Part shown: one piece after another, positions 49,601-59,235 of the stretch
Position numbering within the stretch: the stretch's first letter is position 1
Layout: every line of letters starts with the position of its first letter
Source of the DNA: Ancistrus triradiatus
Taxonomy: Eukaryota > Chordata > Actinopteri > Siluriformes > Loricariidae
NCBI GenBank assembly: GCA_025084515.1
Contig: JAJAGP010000567.1
Span: forward strand, 36,001-100,000
DNA: 64,000 bases
Direction: 5' to 3'
Translations under genes and position numbers: made by a program
The notes under the pieces: model-generated
Databases searched by the model: none
Seen by the model: only the letters and a program-made list of their open reading frames with translations
Told to the model about the DNA's origin: nothing

Positions 49601-51022
49601 CAAAAAAATTGTACTTTAAGTTGTCTGTTCTAATATTAAATGGCGTATTACTTCTACTTAAGTGAAGATCGTGTACTTCTGCCATCTCTGCACTTCCATA
49701 TAACGTGCGATTGCAGTTCCCTAAATTTGCATAAATACTTTTAGTACATAAGTGATAATTTGTTCTTTTCTTCTTTCACTCAACAGGAAACCTTGGAGGA
49801 CATTGACAAGAACGGTGATGGAAAGGTCAACCTAGAGGAATACATTGGTAAGCTGGTGTGCCCCCGCAATAAAGACACCTTCACATGGACATCAGTCTTG
49901 TACCTCATTTCTCAACTGTTTCTCTGGCCTGTAGGGGACATGTACACCCCCGAGGAGGGACAGAGCGAACCGGAATGGGTGACGATAGAAAGGAAACAGT
50001 TTTCAGATTACAGAGACACCAACAAGGTTTGCATCTTCATTTTCTCCTTTGTCTGAAAGCAGGCAATCACTGGCTTGAATCAAACTGCATCCTGAAAAAA
50101 TGTGCATCACGTGGCTACACAAGTAGTTCACATTTTATGGTGGGGATACGGTCCGATAAACCCATCGTAAGCCGAACGTATTGTAAACCAAAGAGTTTAA
50201 TATATACTACTGATGCATGACTGGCCGATTTCCATTTTTCCCCCTGTCCACTTTTTTTAATGGAAACTTCTTCACTCCTAAAGAAAGATAACGGGCTGGA
50301 TCCTAACCTGGAATTATCTGGGTGCAGGCAGAGATGCTCCCCAACCCTAATGTTAAAAAGCCCCATCTGGGATTTGAACCCAGGACTATTCCCAGCAGCT
50401 AGCTCTTATCACTAAGCCAGGAGAACCACTGGACTGAAGAAAGCTGTCTTTTATTCCTGAAGTGCAATCTAATTAGTGACCCAGGTTTGAGTCCTGGCCT
50501 CAACAGCGCCCTCTGTGATGAAACGTCCACCACCTCAGGGGTCAAAAATGGGAATTACAATACATTTAGGAAGTGTCCCCAAACTCTGTAGCATTAACCA
50601 TACTGGACGCCCATTATGGTCCGATTAGGATGGTGTCCTCGACGCCGATGAAGTCGGGCATTGGATCCTCCCTGGGGGCGTCGATCACGCCGACAACGAG
50701 GCCAAACATCTCATCCACGAGACTGACAAGGATAACGTAAGTACATCCCGTTAGCCATTAACCCTATAAGCTCCGCCTTGCAATAAAAAGCAATGTCTGT
50801 CATTGACATTAATCATCAACTAATTGAACCAATCATCTCTCTCTCTCCCCCTCCCCCCTTCTAATTTAACCAACAACCTAACTGATCAACGTAATTGTTG
50901 GACGACAAAATCAGGACGAAAAAATGACCAAGAAAGAGATTCTGGATAACTGGCACATGTTTGTCGGGAGCCAAGCCACCAATTATGGAGAAGATCTCAC
51001 CAGAAAGCACGACGAGCTCTGA
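46637..51022 (+). CDS. rcn3: Reticulocalbin-3, ER-lumen Ca-binding CREC protein
   Basis: Soluble six-EF-hand protein of the secretory pathway. Coding exons: 46637-46842, 47768-47961, 48928-49100, 49787-49847, 49935-50026, 50629-50736, 50915-51022. Junctions are GT-AG and phases agree; 942 nt, 313 residues (human RCN3 328). A signal peptide covers about residues 1-15 (MQLLLLSLLLGVTLA), then a His/Asp-rich stretch and the family motif YDHEAFLG. EF-hand loops lie at 76-87, 112-123, 161-172, 198-209, 239-250 and 275-286; NTT at 126-128 is a glycosylation sequon. The C-terminus is the ER-retrieval signal HDEL. The end SQATNYGEDL plus HDEL, and AHDDAHGFQYDHEAFLG, fit RCN3 better than calumenin (HDEF) or RCN2. 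In mammals RCN3 assists proprotein processing and collagen maturation. Divergent from pax10, convergent with nosip. Confidence 0.95.
46990..47181 (+). repeat. Diverged tRNA-derived SINE in rcn3 intron
   Basis: Head gatggcatagcaattaagg, box B-like ggattcaagtctcg, body ccaagctgccactgggcgct and tail ctggtaaatgatgtaaat. It lies in the intron after the first coding exon. Confidence 0.65.
48350..48835. repeat. LINE tail remnant and SINE fragment in rcn3 intron
   Basis: 48410-48610 contains ttccagacacgtccctctgg and the near-duplicate ttccaggcacgtcccgctca, each followed by cagaacctgctgga. This is the tail pattern of a non-LTR retrotransposon common in fish. 48740-48835 looks like an antisense SINE head (gttgaactcaaaacgttctg, ccttaaccactcaacc). 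Confidence 0.55.
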
Positions 51023-51308
51023 GGCGCTCACGCCAGGCTTAAAGGGAAAGCGGGAGGTCAGAAAGGGAGGGGCTGAAGGTCTAGGAGACGACTCATTTTG
51101 TACATTAAGAGATGGGAGAATTTTCTTTTTTGGGTGAGGGTCTGAGTGGTGGGGGGCTGGGACAGGATATTGGAGGTTACTGGGATTTTAGAATGCGTTG
51201 TATTTATTTAGCCACACATTTCATCCATCAAACGAGCTCGTTCACTCACACACACTCACACACAGCTATTCTTGTGAGGACTTTCCATTGACACGAATGA
51301 CATCACCT

Positions 51309-51782
51309 AATAAAAGTTGCCGGAAAGGAGAGTCTTACGTACATAAAGTTTAGCGTCCACATTACGTTCTACGAAATGGTCGTTGCCCGGACATTTCCGT
51401 TATCATATACGTCATATTTTTTTTATTGACCAGCTGTCATTGTAGCTGCAGATTTTTATTCCTCTTATACATTGCAATCGTTAAGACGTTGGACGGTCCT
51501 CAATCGGCTCTTACCTGCAAATTCAACATTCTAGCAACAAACCTCAGCGCCCAACCACACCTGGGATTGGTGAGAAGTGAGAGCATTTTTATTCACACTC
51601 CTCTTATGGATGGAAAACAGTCACGCACTGAAAGAACAGGTCATTTACTGGAACCGACCGTTACACTACAGCTGTAGCTACCACTCAGAGGACCGGGGGA
51701 TGGAGGAGGATCTGGAGGATTGTGGCATTAATGGTCTTGGTACAGTTTTCTTTTCAGCATTTCTCTGTGAATTTCAAATAAA
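51309..51782 (+). terminator. rcn3: Candidate rcn3 poly(A) signals for the proximal last exon
   Basis: AATAAA hexamers occur at 51309-51314 and 51777-51782, about 290 and 755 bp after the stop at 51022. Either could end the 3' UTR of the transcript using the exon at 50915-51022. Confidence 0.5.
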
Positions 51783-51944
51783 GCCTTGTGTTTTTTTTAG
51801 TTCTCAACTGCTTTAATTTGACCGATCAACTTGATCCTTTTTTACTCTCTCTAACACCACTCTTTCTGTTCATTTAATACATAGAGTGTCGGGTGACCAA
51901 TCAGATCAGCAATCACTGCCGTTCATTTCAATTCAGTCATATTA

Positions 51945-53351
51945 CAGTGGGGCAAAAAAGTATTTAGTCAGCCACTGATTTTGCAAGTTCTCATATTAGA
52001 AGGATGAGAGAGGTCTGTAATTTTCATCATAGGTACACTAACTATGAGAGACAAAATGAGAAAAAAATTCCAGGAAATCACATTGTAGGATTTTTAAAGA
52101 ATTCAATTGTAAATTATGGTGGAAAATAAGTATTTGGTCAATTACAAAAATTCAACTCAATACTTCGTAACATAACCTTTGTTGGCAATGACAGAGGTCA
52201 AACGACTGGCTAGGCCACTCCAGGACCTTGAAATGCTTTTTACAGAGCCACTCCTTCGTTGCCCAAGTGGTTGTGTTTGGGATCATTGTCATGCTGGAAG
52301 ACCCAGCCACGTTCCATCTTCAATGCTCTCACTGATGGAAGGAGGTTTTGGCTTAAACTCACGATACATATGGCCCCGTTCATTCTTCCCTTAACACGTA
52401 TCAGTCGTCCTGTCCCCTCTGAAGAAAAAACCAGCCCAAAAGCCTGATGTTTCCGTCCACCCCCATGCTTCATCACAGTAGGTATGGCGCAACTCGGCAT
52501 TCTTCTTCCTCCCAAACACAACGATGCAAAAAGTTCTATTTTGGTTTCAATCTGACCACATGATATTCTCCCCAATCCTCTTCTGGACCATCCATATGCT
52601 CTCTCCTGCCCAACCTCAGAAGACGGGCCTGGACATGTACTGGCTTAAGCAGGGGGACACGCCTGGCACTGCAGGATCTGAGTCCCTCTCGGCGTAGTGT
52701 GTTACTGATGGTAGCCTTTGTTACTTTGGGTCCCAGCTCTCTGCAGGTCCATCCATCAGGTCCCTCCGTGTAGTTCTGGGATTTTTGCTCACCGTTCTCA
52801 TGATCATTTTGACCCATGGGATGAGATCTTGTGTGGAGCTTCAGGTGGAGGGAGATTACCAATGGTCTTGTATGTCTTCCATTTTCTTACAATTGCTCCC
52901 ACAGTTGATTTATTCACACCAACCTGCTTGCCTATTGTAGATTCACTCTTCCTAGCCTGCTGCAGGTCTACAATTTTCTTCCTGGTGTCCTTCAACAGCT
53001 CTTTGGTCTTGGCCATGGTTGAGTTTGGAGTCTGACTGTTTGAGGCTGTGGACAGGTGTCTTTTACGCAGATAACGAGGTCAAACAGGTGCCATTAATAC
53101 AGGTAACGAGTGGAGGACAGAAGAGCTTCTTAAAGAAGTTACCCTGTGAAAGCCTGAAATCTTTCTTGTTTGTGGGTGACCAAATACTTATTTTCCACCA
53201 TGATTTACAATTGAATTCTTTAAAAAAAAATTTCTCATTGTGTCTCTCATAGTTGAAGTGTACCTATGATAAAAATTACAGACCTCTCTCATCTTTCTAA
53301 GTAGGAGAACTTACACAATCAGTGGCTGACTAAATACTTTTTTGACCCACT
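51945..53351 (-). mobile_element. Tc1-like transposon, family B, copy 2 (degenerate)
   Basis: Ends in cagtggggcaaaaaagtatt tagtcagcc at the left and its reverse complement at the right, at TA. On the minus strand the transposase begins at 53016 (MAKTKELLKDTRKKIVDLQQ, VNKSTVGAIVRKWKTYK). The DDE-region word VFQHDNDPKH lies near 52275-52304. Several frameshifts inactivate it. It sits in the interval between the two candidate last exons of rcn3, in inverted orientation relative to the family B copy at 36800. Confidence 0.9.
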
Positions 53352-53753
53352 ATATCTATTGTTTATCACGATACAATAAAACATACTCTCAGCTGAAACA
53401 TAGCCAAGTCTTTGTGGTCTTAAGAAGAGTGTTCTATCAATATGTGCTTAAGTGACAGACAGGTGCTTCCTCTCCTGTAAGTAAATATTGGGTCAGTTGT
53501 GAGTCTGATGTGGCCCAGACACTGGAATCCTTACCTAACAGGATTGTTGGGGTTATTATTAAGGCGAGACGTTACCAAACATTAGGGATGAACTGACACC
53601 AAGTTGTTCGTTTCTCATACCAACCGAATCCTGTTTATTATCTAAATATTCCTTCACACACTCTCCCGTTTCTTCACCTGCATTCAGTCTGTGGATCTCT
53701 GTACCGTGTTCCTGTCCCTGTCACTCTGTCCTGTGTCCCTGCTTTCATTTCAG

Positions 53754-53861
53754 GACGGCCGTCTGTCTGTAAGGGAGATCATGGACCAACTGGATGTGTT
53801 GAAAATCAGCACCATCACAGACTACGGCTCCCTGTTACTGGCAGATCACGATGAACTATAA
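53754..53861 (+). CDS. rcn3: Alternative (duplicated) last exon of rcn3
   Basis: A 108-nt open segment preceded by a strong acceptor (pyrimidine-rich, ending gctttcatttcag). In phase 0 it encodes DGRLSVREIMDQ and onward for 35 residues, ends in HDEL, then TAA. Spliced after 50736 it completes the sixth EF-hand as DKDN plus DGRLSVRE, a canonical 12-residue loop. Its length, phase and terminal HDEL equal those of the exon at 50915-51022; the two peptides match at about 13 of 35 positions without gaps. An AATAAA begins 20 nt after the stop (53881-53886). It could be a mutually exclusive terminal exon giving a second isoform, or a decaying duplicate; intact frame, acceptor and poly(A) signal favour use. 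Confidence 0.72.
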   Translation, partial: DGRLSVREIMDQLDVLKISTITDYGSLLLADHDEL

Positions 53862-53880
53862 CTACGTGTTACACATTAAA

Positions 53881-53923
53881 AATAAATCAACACAGTACAT
53901 GGAGTTTGTGGGCTAATTTTATT
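53881..53923. terminator. Facing poly(A) signals of rcn3 and nosip
   Basis: Plus-strand AATAAA at 53881-53886 serves the distal rcn3 exon. Minus-strand AATAAA (plus tttatt) at 53918-53923 lies about 185 bp past the nosip stop. The two hexamers face each other 31 bp apart, so the cleavage sites of the convergent transcripts should coincide or overlap slightly. Confidence 0.6.
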
Positions 53924-54108
53924 TTCAGTAAAAGAGCCATGTTTCTGAAGCCTTTTACAAAAATAAGACGTTTCTAATATATTTACCTTGATAGCACTGA
54001 ATAAACATCATCACTGCAAAATGAACGAGGGGAAAAAAAAAAAAAAACACCACCATACGGCACTACGTACAGGTTTAACGTGGCGGCCTGCACCTCTGTC
54101 CGGACCCC

Positions 54109-54792
54109 TCAGGCCTGCATGACAGGTCGGGCTTCTTTAGCACAAAGGCCCACTCCGGAGCCGGCGAAGCCTGTCCCACCCTGACAGAGACGAGAGACGG
54201 AGGAAGAAAAGAGCCAGGTTACTACACTAACACACTCTGTGAGACCAGTGAAGCCAATTCATGTTTTGGGAATGAGGGACAATCCGGGGCACCCAGAGAA
54301 AGCCACTGTGGACATACCCCTCGTATGTCCACAATGGCTTTCTCTGGGTGCCGCGGATGAGGTATCGAACCTGGGATCTCTGGAGCTGTGAGGCGACCCA
54401 AACCAAAAACAGAACCATACTAAACTTTGCAGCAGCAGCACTCCGGCCCACTTTCACTCACCCTCTGTAGGACGATGATGTCTCTCTCTCTCAGTCTCTC
54501 TCCTGACACTGGGTCGGTCATGTCTTTCCGTATGAGCTTCTCCACGCATTCCAGCGTGACCACCACTCCTCTGAAAGAGACGGAGATGCCTGTGTGTCTG
54601 CAAACGCAACTTTAATCGCTTATTAAAGGATGAACAAACTGAACTCACGAAGTTCTGAGCACGGCACAGGGCACCGAGTTCCCCAGAGTGTCTTTAGTCA
54701 CGGCGCACACGTATCTGTCCTAAAATATAGAGCAAGTGATGAGTTGGTGCTGAATCTCTCGTGTCATGCGTCCGATTATTTGTGACCAATAT

Positions 54793-54825
<33 letters not shown>

Positions 54826-57800
54826 ATGCTGCATTCACTGTGAGATGTGGAGGTTTAATTAATACTGGGTGCTTGTAGAAGCAGAACAGCAGCTCTCTGC
54901 ACTGAGTTCTTCACAAACCTGGCGTGTGATGAGGGAGACTCTGTCCAGGCTCGGGTCCAACGGGGTGAAGCGCACTGTCACCAGCTCGCTCATCTTCACA
55001 GGTCGTCCTGACATCGGACAGGCCACCGTCTTTGACTTTGAGAGACAGGAAGATAGAGGTGCTACATAAATAAACCTCAAGTACCCAGCTATATACATGT
55101 AGCAGATATTCATTAGAAACACATGTAGTCTTTTCTTTTGGCTGAAATCAAAGCCCAGCCTCAACAGACTGCTCTATTCAAATACATCAGGGTTCTGACT
55201 CGGTCCCTTAAGGACATTCACCTTCCTATCCCTCCTGGCTTGTTACCGGTGGACAGGGCCTGACCTCGTGTCTGTAGTTAGATACCTATATTACGGTAAT
55301 AATTGTTACTTGCTCTGAGCTTACTCTACAGTGGTGGGTATTTAGTGCTCCCTCCCCTTACACTTGAGCAACAGCAGCATCTGGAGCTTCCTCTGGATGC
55401 CAAGTTGCCTTCTACATTCTTGATTGGTCTTTTTCTAAGGGTAGCAGCCAAGAAACCTTTTTGGAAGGAGAACAGGGTGAAAAGGCTACGATATGCTAAA
55501 GCTCAGAGAGACTGGAACGAAGACTCCATTACACACAATAAAATAAGAGTATTCATTGAACTAAACGTGGATATTCAGTAGGATGTGTACAGGGTTTAAT
55601 GCTTTCAGAAATTTAAATATCCATTCATATACTGGGAGCATGGACTGCAGGACAAACCGTGTTACTGATATTAACAAATGAATAGAAAAACGAACGTGAA
55701 GCCTTGGAACTTTGCTCAGACTTGTGTATATCGAGCAATGAGAGATTAGAGAGGAAAAAGTCTGCAATAAAAGAGATAAAAGAGCAATGATGGGAACCCA
55801 GGACATGAGGTCAGCACGCCTGGACAGGGCGACACCTGGCAGCTCAGCTTGCTTTCAGAGTAAATAAAACTCTGGACATGGCAGAATCTGTTTAAAGAGT
55901 GTAAACAGTGACGAGACAAAGTGTAGAGAAACTCACAGGCTTCTTTAGGAGCGTGGGCTTGGCTTCTGGAGTCAGGCTGGGGATCCAGAAACTGGGGAGG
56001 GATGAAGAGGAGCTGGACTCCGAAGCTGAAGAAGTAGCTGAAGTCGAGCTAAACGAGCCGGCTGAGCTAACAGAGCCGTTCGGTGATGCTGCGTCTTTAG
56101 ACTGACCTTCAACGACAGGATTAAATATTAACCACACTTTAAAATGGTCACTCTATAAAGGATAAAAAAAGTGAGGACAGGGGCAGGATCTCAAAGCAGC
56201 TACATCGGTGTACTGAGAAGAACTCTGAACTGAACACATCCTAACACCAAAGGTTGTTCGCTTCTATTTACTGACAGGCCGATCCACATTTTCTCGGTTC
56301 CGATCCGATTCCAGCCAGATTCCGATACAGGAGGTTTTTTCTCACTATATTGTGTTTGTTTATTTGACAGGGACAATACAGATAAACATTGTTACCTAAC
56401 ATGCAACAGATGTAATGTACACAAGGCTAATTCACAGCCCCAGTCCCTGGTTAGGCTTTTTTTTTTAAATCAGCAAAGTACAAATGAACAAAGAAAGAGG
56501 AAAAAACCCACAACATACTAAACAAACACATAAAACCGTCCGGTATCCGATCAGTGAGTGACGTCAATATTGGAAATGGTCCAATATAGGATTAATTTTT
56601 TAAAATGAGATACGATGTGCATTGTAAATTATATCCATTAAAGTTTATGCATTTCAGCAACCACTTCAATTTCACCATTCATTTCATATATACTCCTTTG
56701 CAAGCTCACTGACGCCACCTAGTGGATTGCAGGGTCCTAGTTGAAAGTCAGTTGCAGGAATTAATTTACATGTACTTCATATTCCAATCATATGTACTGA
56801 ACTATTGTAATTGGAAACAAAAGAAGAGACAGATTTCCATACTATATTTGGCATTTTATCTTAAGATAATCTATGATGTCCAGAATCTTCTTAGCAAAAT
56901 TGTTTTTTCATACAGCTTAGTAGTTCTATTTAAGATACGTTATTGTCAGCAAGAAGTCGCAGTTTTGGCAAGTTGGTGCACCTTCCCCGAGGAGGTGGTG
57001 TTGGTGCAAAGTCGAGTGTCCTATACACACAAACTATCAGTTTAATAATGTGACCTTTTGGCGCAGACAGTGACCTGGATTTACGTACCTGAGGTGAAAG
57101 GGTTGATGGGTTTGGACACGATGCTGCTCTCCTTCTTCTTGAACTTCTCAATTTTCTCTCTCTCCTCTGAGCTGGAGTCCAGCTGACCCTCGCTCTTCAG
57201 GGCTTGCTTCTGTTTCTCATATGCCTGAGGGATTCAGAGGTCATATGGGAGGTGGGAAATACAGAAGAACGTGTTACTGGTAGTAGTGACGAGACTGGCT
57301 TAACAAACCTTCATCTTCTTTGCTATCTCTGTTTTCTGATGGAGGATGTACTCCAGGATGGCTTCTCTTTCATACAGGTATCCATCCTCACTAGAAACAA
57401 ACAGGAACACACCATTAAAGGCTCAACACAGTCAGAACTCCAGTATCCAATATCCCACCGGAATTTATCCCATATTAACTCTAGATCGCCCACCAAAAAA
57501 CAAATACCGTGATATACCATGGAACCGGGTTTTTTTTTTTAAGTGATACAGATTTTTGGTCATACAGCCCAGCACTAAAAATGATATCAGACACAGAACT
57601 TTACGCATAGAATAAGAGTCAGATGTACTTAAATACAGGAACACAAAAGGTGATAGAAAGTCCCCATGAATATAGTAATACAATCACTGTTTATAAGGGC
57701 TACTTACGTCACCACAGGGTCTCTGCAGGGCTGTAACGAGAGGCAGCAACAGTCAAAATCCTTAATGGCATCTTTCCCCAGTCGCACACTCTGAGTACCA

Positions 57801-57988
57801 TAACCGGAGGCGGCTTAAAACAGAGGAAAAAACACACAATTGTGAATCTGGATGCGGAAATAGAAGGGTTAAAACAAAAATGCTAAAGCAGCTTTAGCTA
57901 GCACAGCGTGAACCAAACCTGTATCCTTCTTTTTCTCGTGGTAGGTGTAAACGGCTCCGGCTGTACAGTTCTTTCCGTGTCGAGTCAT
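54109..57988 (-). CDS. nosip: NOSIP, nitric oxide synthase-interacting U-box/RING-type E3 ligase
   Basis: E3 ubiquitin ligase of nucleus and cytoplasm that binds eNOS and nNOS and controls their localisation; also reported in spliceosomes. Coding exons (minus): 57988-57919, 57813-57708, 57390-57309, 57224-57089, 56106-55937, 55035-54919, 54719-54649, 54570-54462, 54180-54109. All junctions are GT-AG with consistent phase; 933 nt, 310 residues (human 301). The N-terminus MTRHGKNCTAGAVYTYHEKK is essentially invariant in the family. The N-terminal zinc-finger/U-box half holds DFDCCCLSLQPC and DGYLYEREAILEYIL. The C-terminal half holds TVACPMSGRPVKMSEL, DRYVCAVTKDTLGN and VTLECVEKLIRKDM, ending ARPVMQA. 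Residues 143-167 form a Ser-rich linker expanded relative to human. Convergent with rcn3; RCN3 and NOSIP are also neighbours in human. Confidence 0.97.
54288..54352 (-). repeat. Near-perfect 30-bp inverted repeat in the last nosip intron
   Basis: The arms at 54288-54317 and 54323-54352 are complementary over 30 bp around a 5-nt loop (ccctc). The single mismatch becomes a G-U pair in the minus-strand (nosip) transcript. The arms begin ggcacccagagaaagccact. Confidence 0.85.
54791..54825. repeat. (AC)n/(AT)n microsatellite
   Basis: AC run followed by a short AT run in a nosip intron. Confidence 0.9.
55415..55550 (+). mobile_element. Tc1-family transposase fragment
   Basis: A plus-strand frame encodes GLFLRVAAKKPFWKENRVKR then LRYAKAQRDWNED, the linker between the paired-like DNA-binding region and the DDE domain of Tc1 transposases. 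The same segment appears antisense inside the family C MITEs at 12076 and 14996. It lies in the nosip intron between exons 5 and 6. Confidence 0.65.
56110..57085. other. nosip intron 4, no feature
   Basis: About 1 kb intron with weak transposon-like words (gatcagtgagtg, ccgattcc) near 56280-56570 and no exon. Confidence 0.4.
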
Positions 57989-58145
57989 TTTCAGCCTCTT
58001 TAATTACAACAAAATGTAGTTTTCTTAAACACGAGACAGTTCCAAATTAAGAAATACCAACGCCACCAAACAGAACGCGTCGCAACAGAGCGATTAGCTT
58101 GTGCGAATCCCAAACGGCGCTCTCCTTCCTCTATAGGTAGCCTTC
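57960..58145 (-). promoter_or_regulatory. nosip: nosip promoter region
   Basis: The 160 bp upstream of the nosip start is CpG-enriched compared with its surroundings (gaacgcgtcgcaacagagcg, aaacggcgctctccttcc). The transcription start is presumably within it; no TATA box stands out. Confidence 0.5.
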
Positions 58146-58149
58146 ACTA

Positions 58150-59230
58150 TATAAAAACAACGCTGTATGCACCCTACTTAGGGTACTTTATTCTAACAGG
58201 CGTTTGGAACACAACCCGAGTTTGTTTCCTAGGGGTAGTGCGTTATGTTTATTGCGAGCCTTATGTCGGCATAGCTTTTTAATCAGCATTTTTATAAGGA
58301 ATGCTTTTGAAAAATAAGCGTAGTAATTAGTTCTTTTAAAGCCAAATGAAGCGTATTTAAGTAATACGGTGTGCTTGTTTACCTGTAAGATGCAGCTGCA
58401 AGTCTGTAGAAGTCCACTTGACCAGCCGTCAAAAAAGTCTCTCTTAAGTGAACGTATGATAATCAAAGAAAATATTTTTAAATATTACAACACATTTCAA
58501 CAAAGCCATCTTTGTAAAAACATCTTCAGTAATGAATTTAAGGTTTAAGAAACAGAAATATTGTTTGTATTTGCGTCCACGAAACCATATCTGTCAAAAT
58601 AAAAGTCTCATTAGCGAGAAATAAAGTTCATATTTTAGGTTATCGACAAGTAATTTAATAATAAAACACAGCAAATAAGCATTTGCAGAAACACAGTGTA
58701 TAATAAGATTCAAAATCAATCATCTATTGACTCGACTAGGGACTAAAAACCTCTAAAAACGTTACATTTAAAGACCTGTACAGCAAAAAGAAAGCATGTC
58801 AGGAGTACCTTTCCCTTTGAAAACTTAGTTTAATATTTTTGGTAGCTCGTTGGTACGATCCAACTGTATTTGCTTACCTCTCCTGTCTCTGTATGTGATG
58901 TGGATTTCGTGTAAAAAATAAGACATGTATGGTGAAGGATGATGATGCTTTTACATTTTGTACAATACTTGATGAAGAAATGACACAAATATCCAATAAA
59001 ACGTCTCCATAAATTTATTAAGCACCACACAGCTGTGACAAAAGTGCACTTATGTAATCATTAAAAGCTCGTAATCTTATTACACTGTAAACCAACTGCT
59101 TACAATCAAGTCACTGTATTTAATTCTGAAAAATAATTGAAATAATTTGGTTTCATTTTTAAAACACGGTTTTAAATAGCCCATAATCAACCCGACCCCT
59201 GACTGCATCTCACTCTTCAAGCCATGATGG
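58150..59230. other. nosip-hrc intergenic region, no gene
   Basis: AT-rich, short chance frames only. The 3' UTR of hrc should extend leftwards into this stretch from 59236. Confidence 0.5.
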
Positions 59231-59235
59231 AGTCC

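Noticed and set aside
46637..51022. Assignment as calumenin or reticulocalbin-1/2
   Set aside because: Calumenin ends in HDEF. The N-terminal DDAHGFQYDHEAFLG and the NYGEDLT-HDEL end, together with the nosip neighbour, fit RCN3 best; rcn1 normally sits beside pax6.
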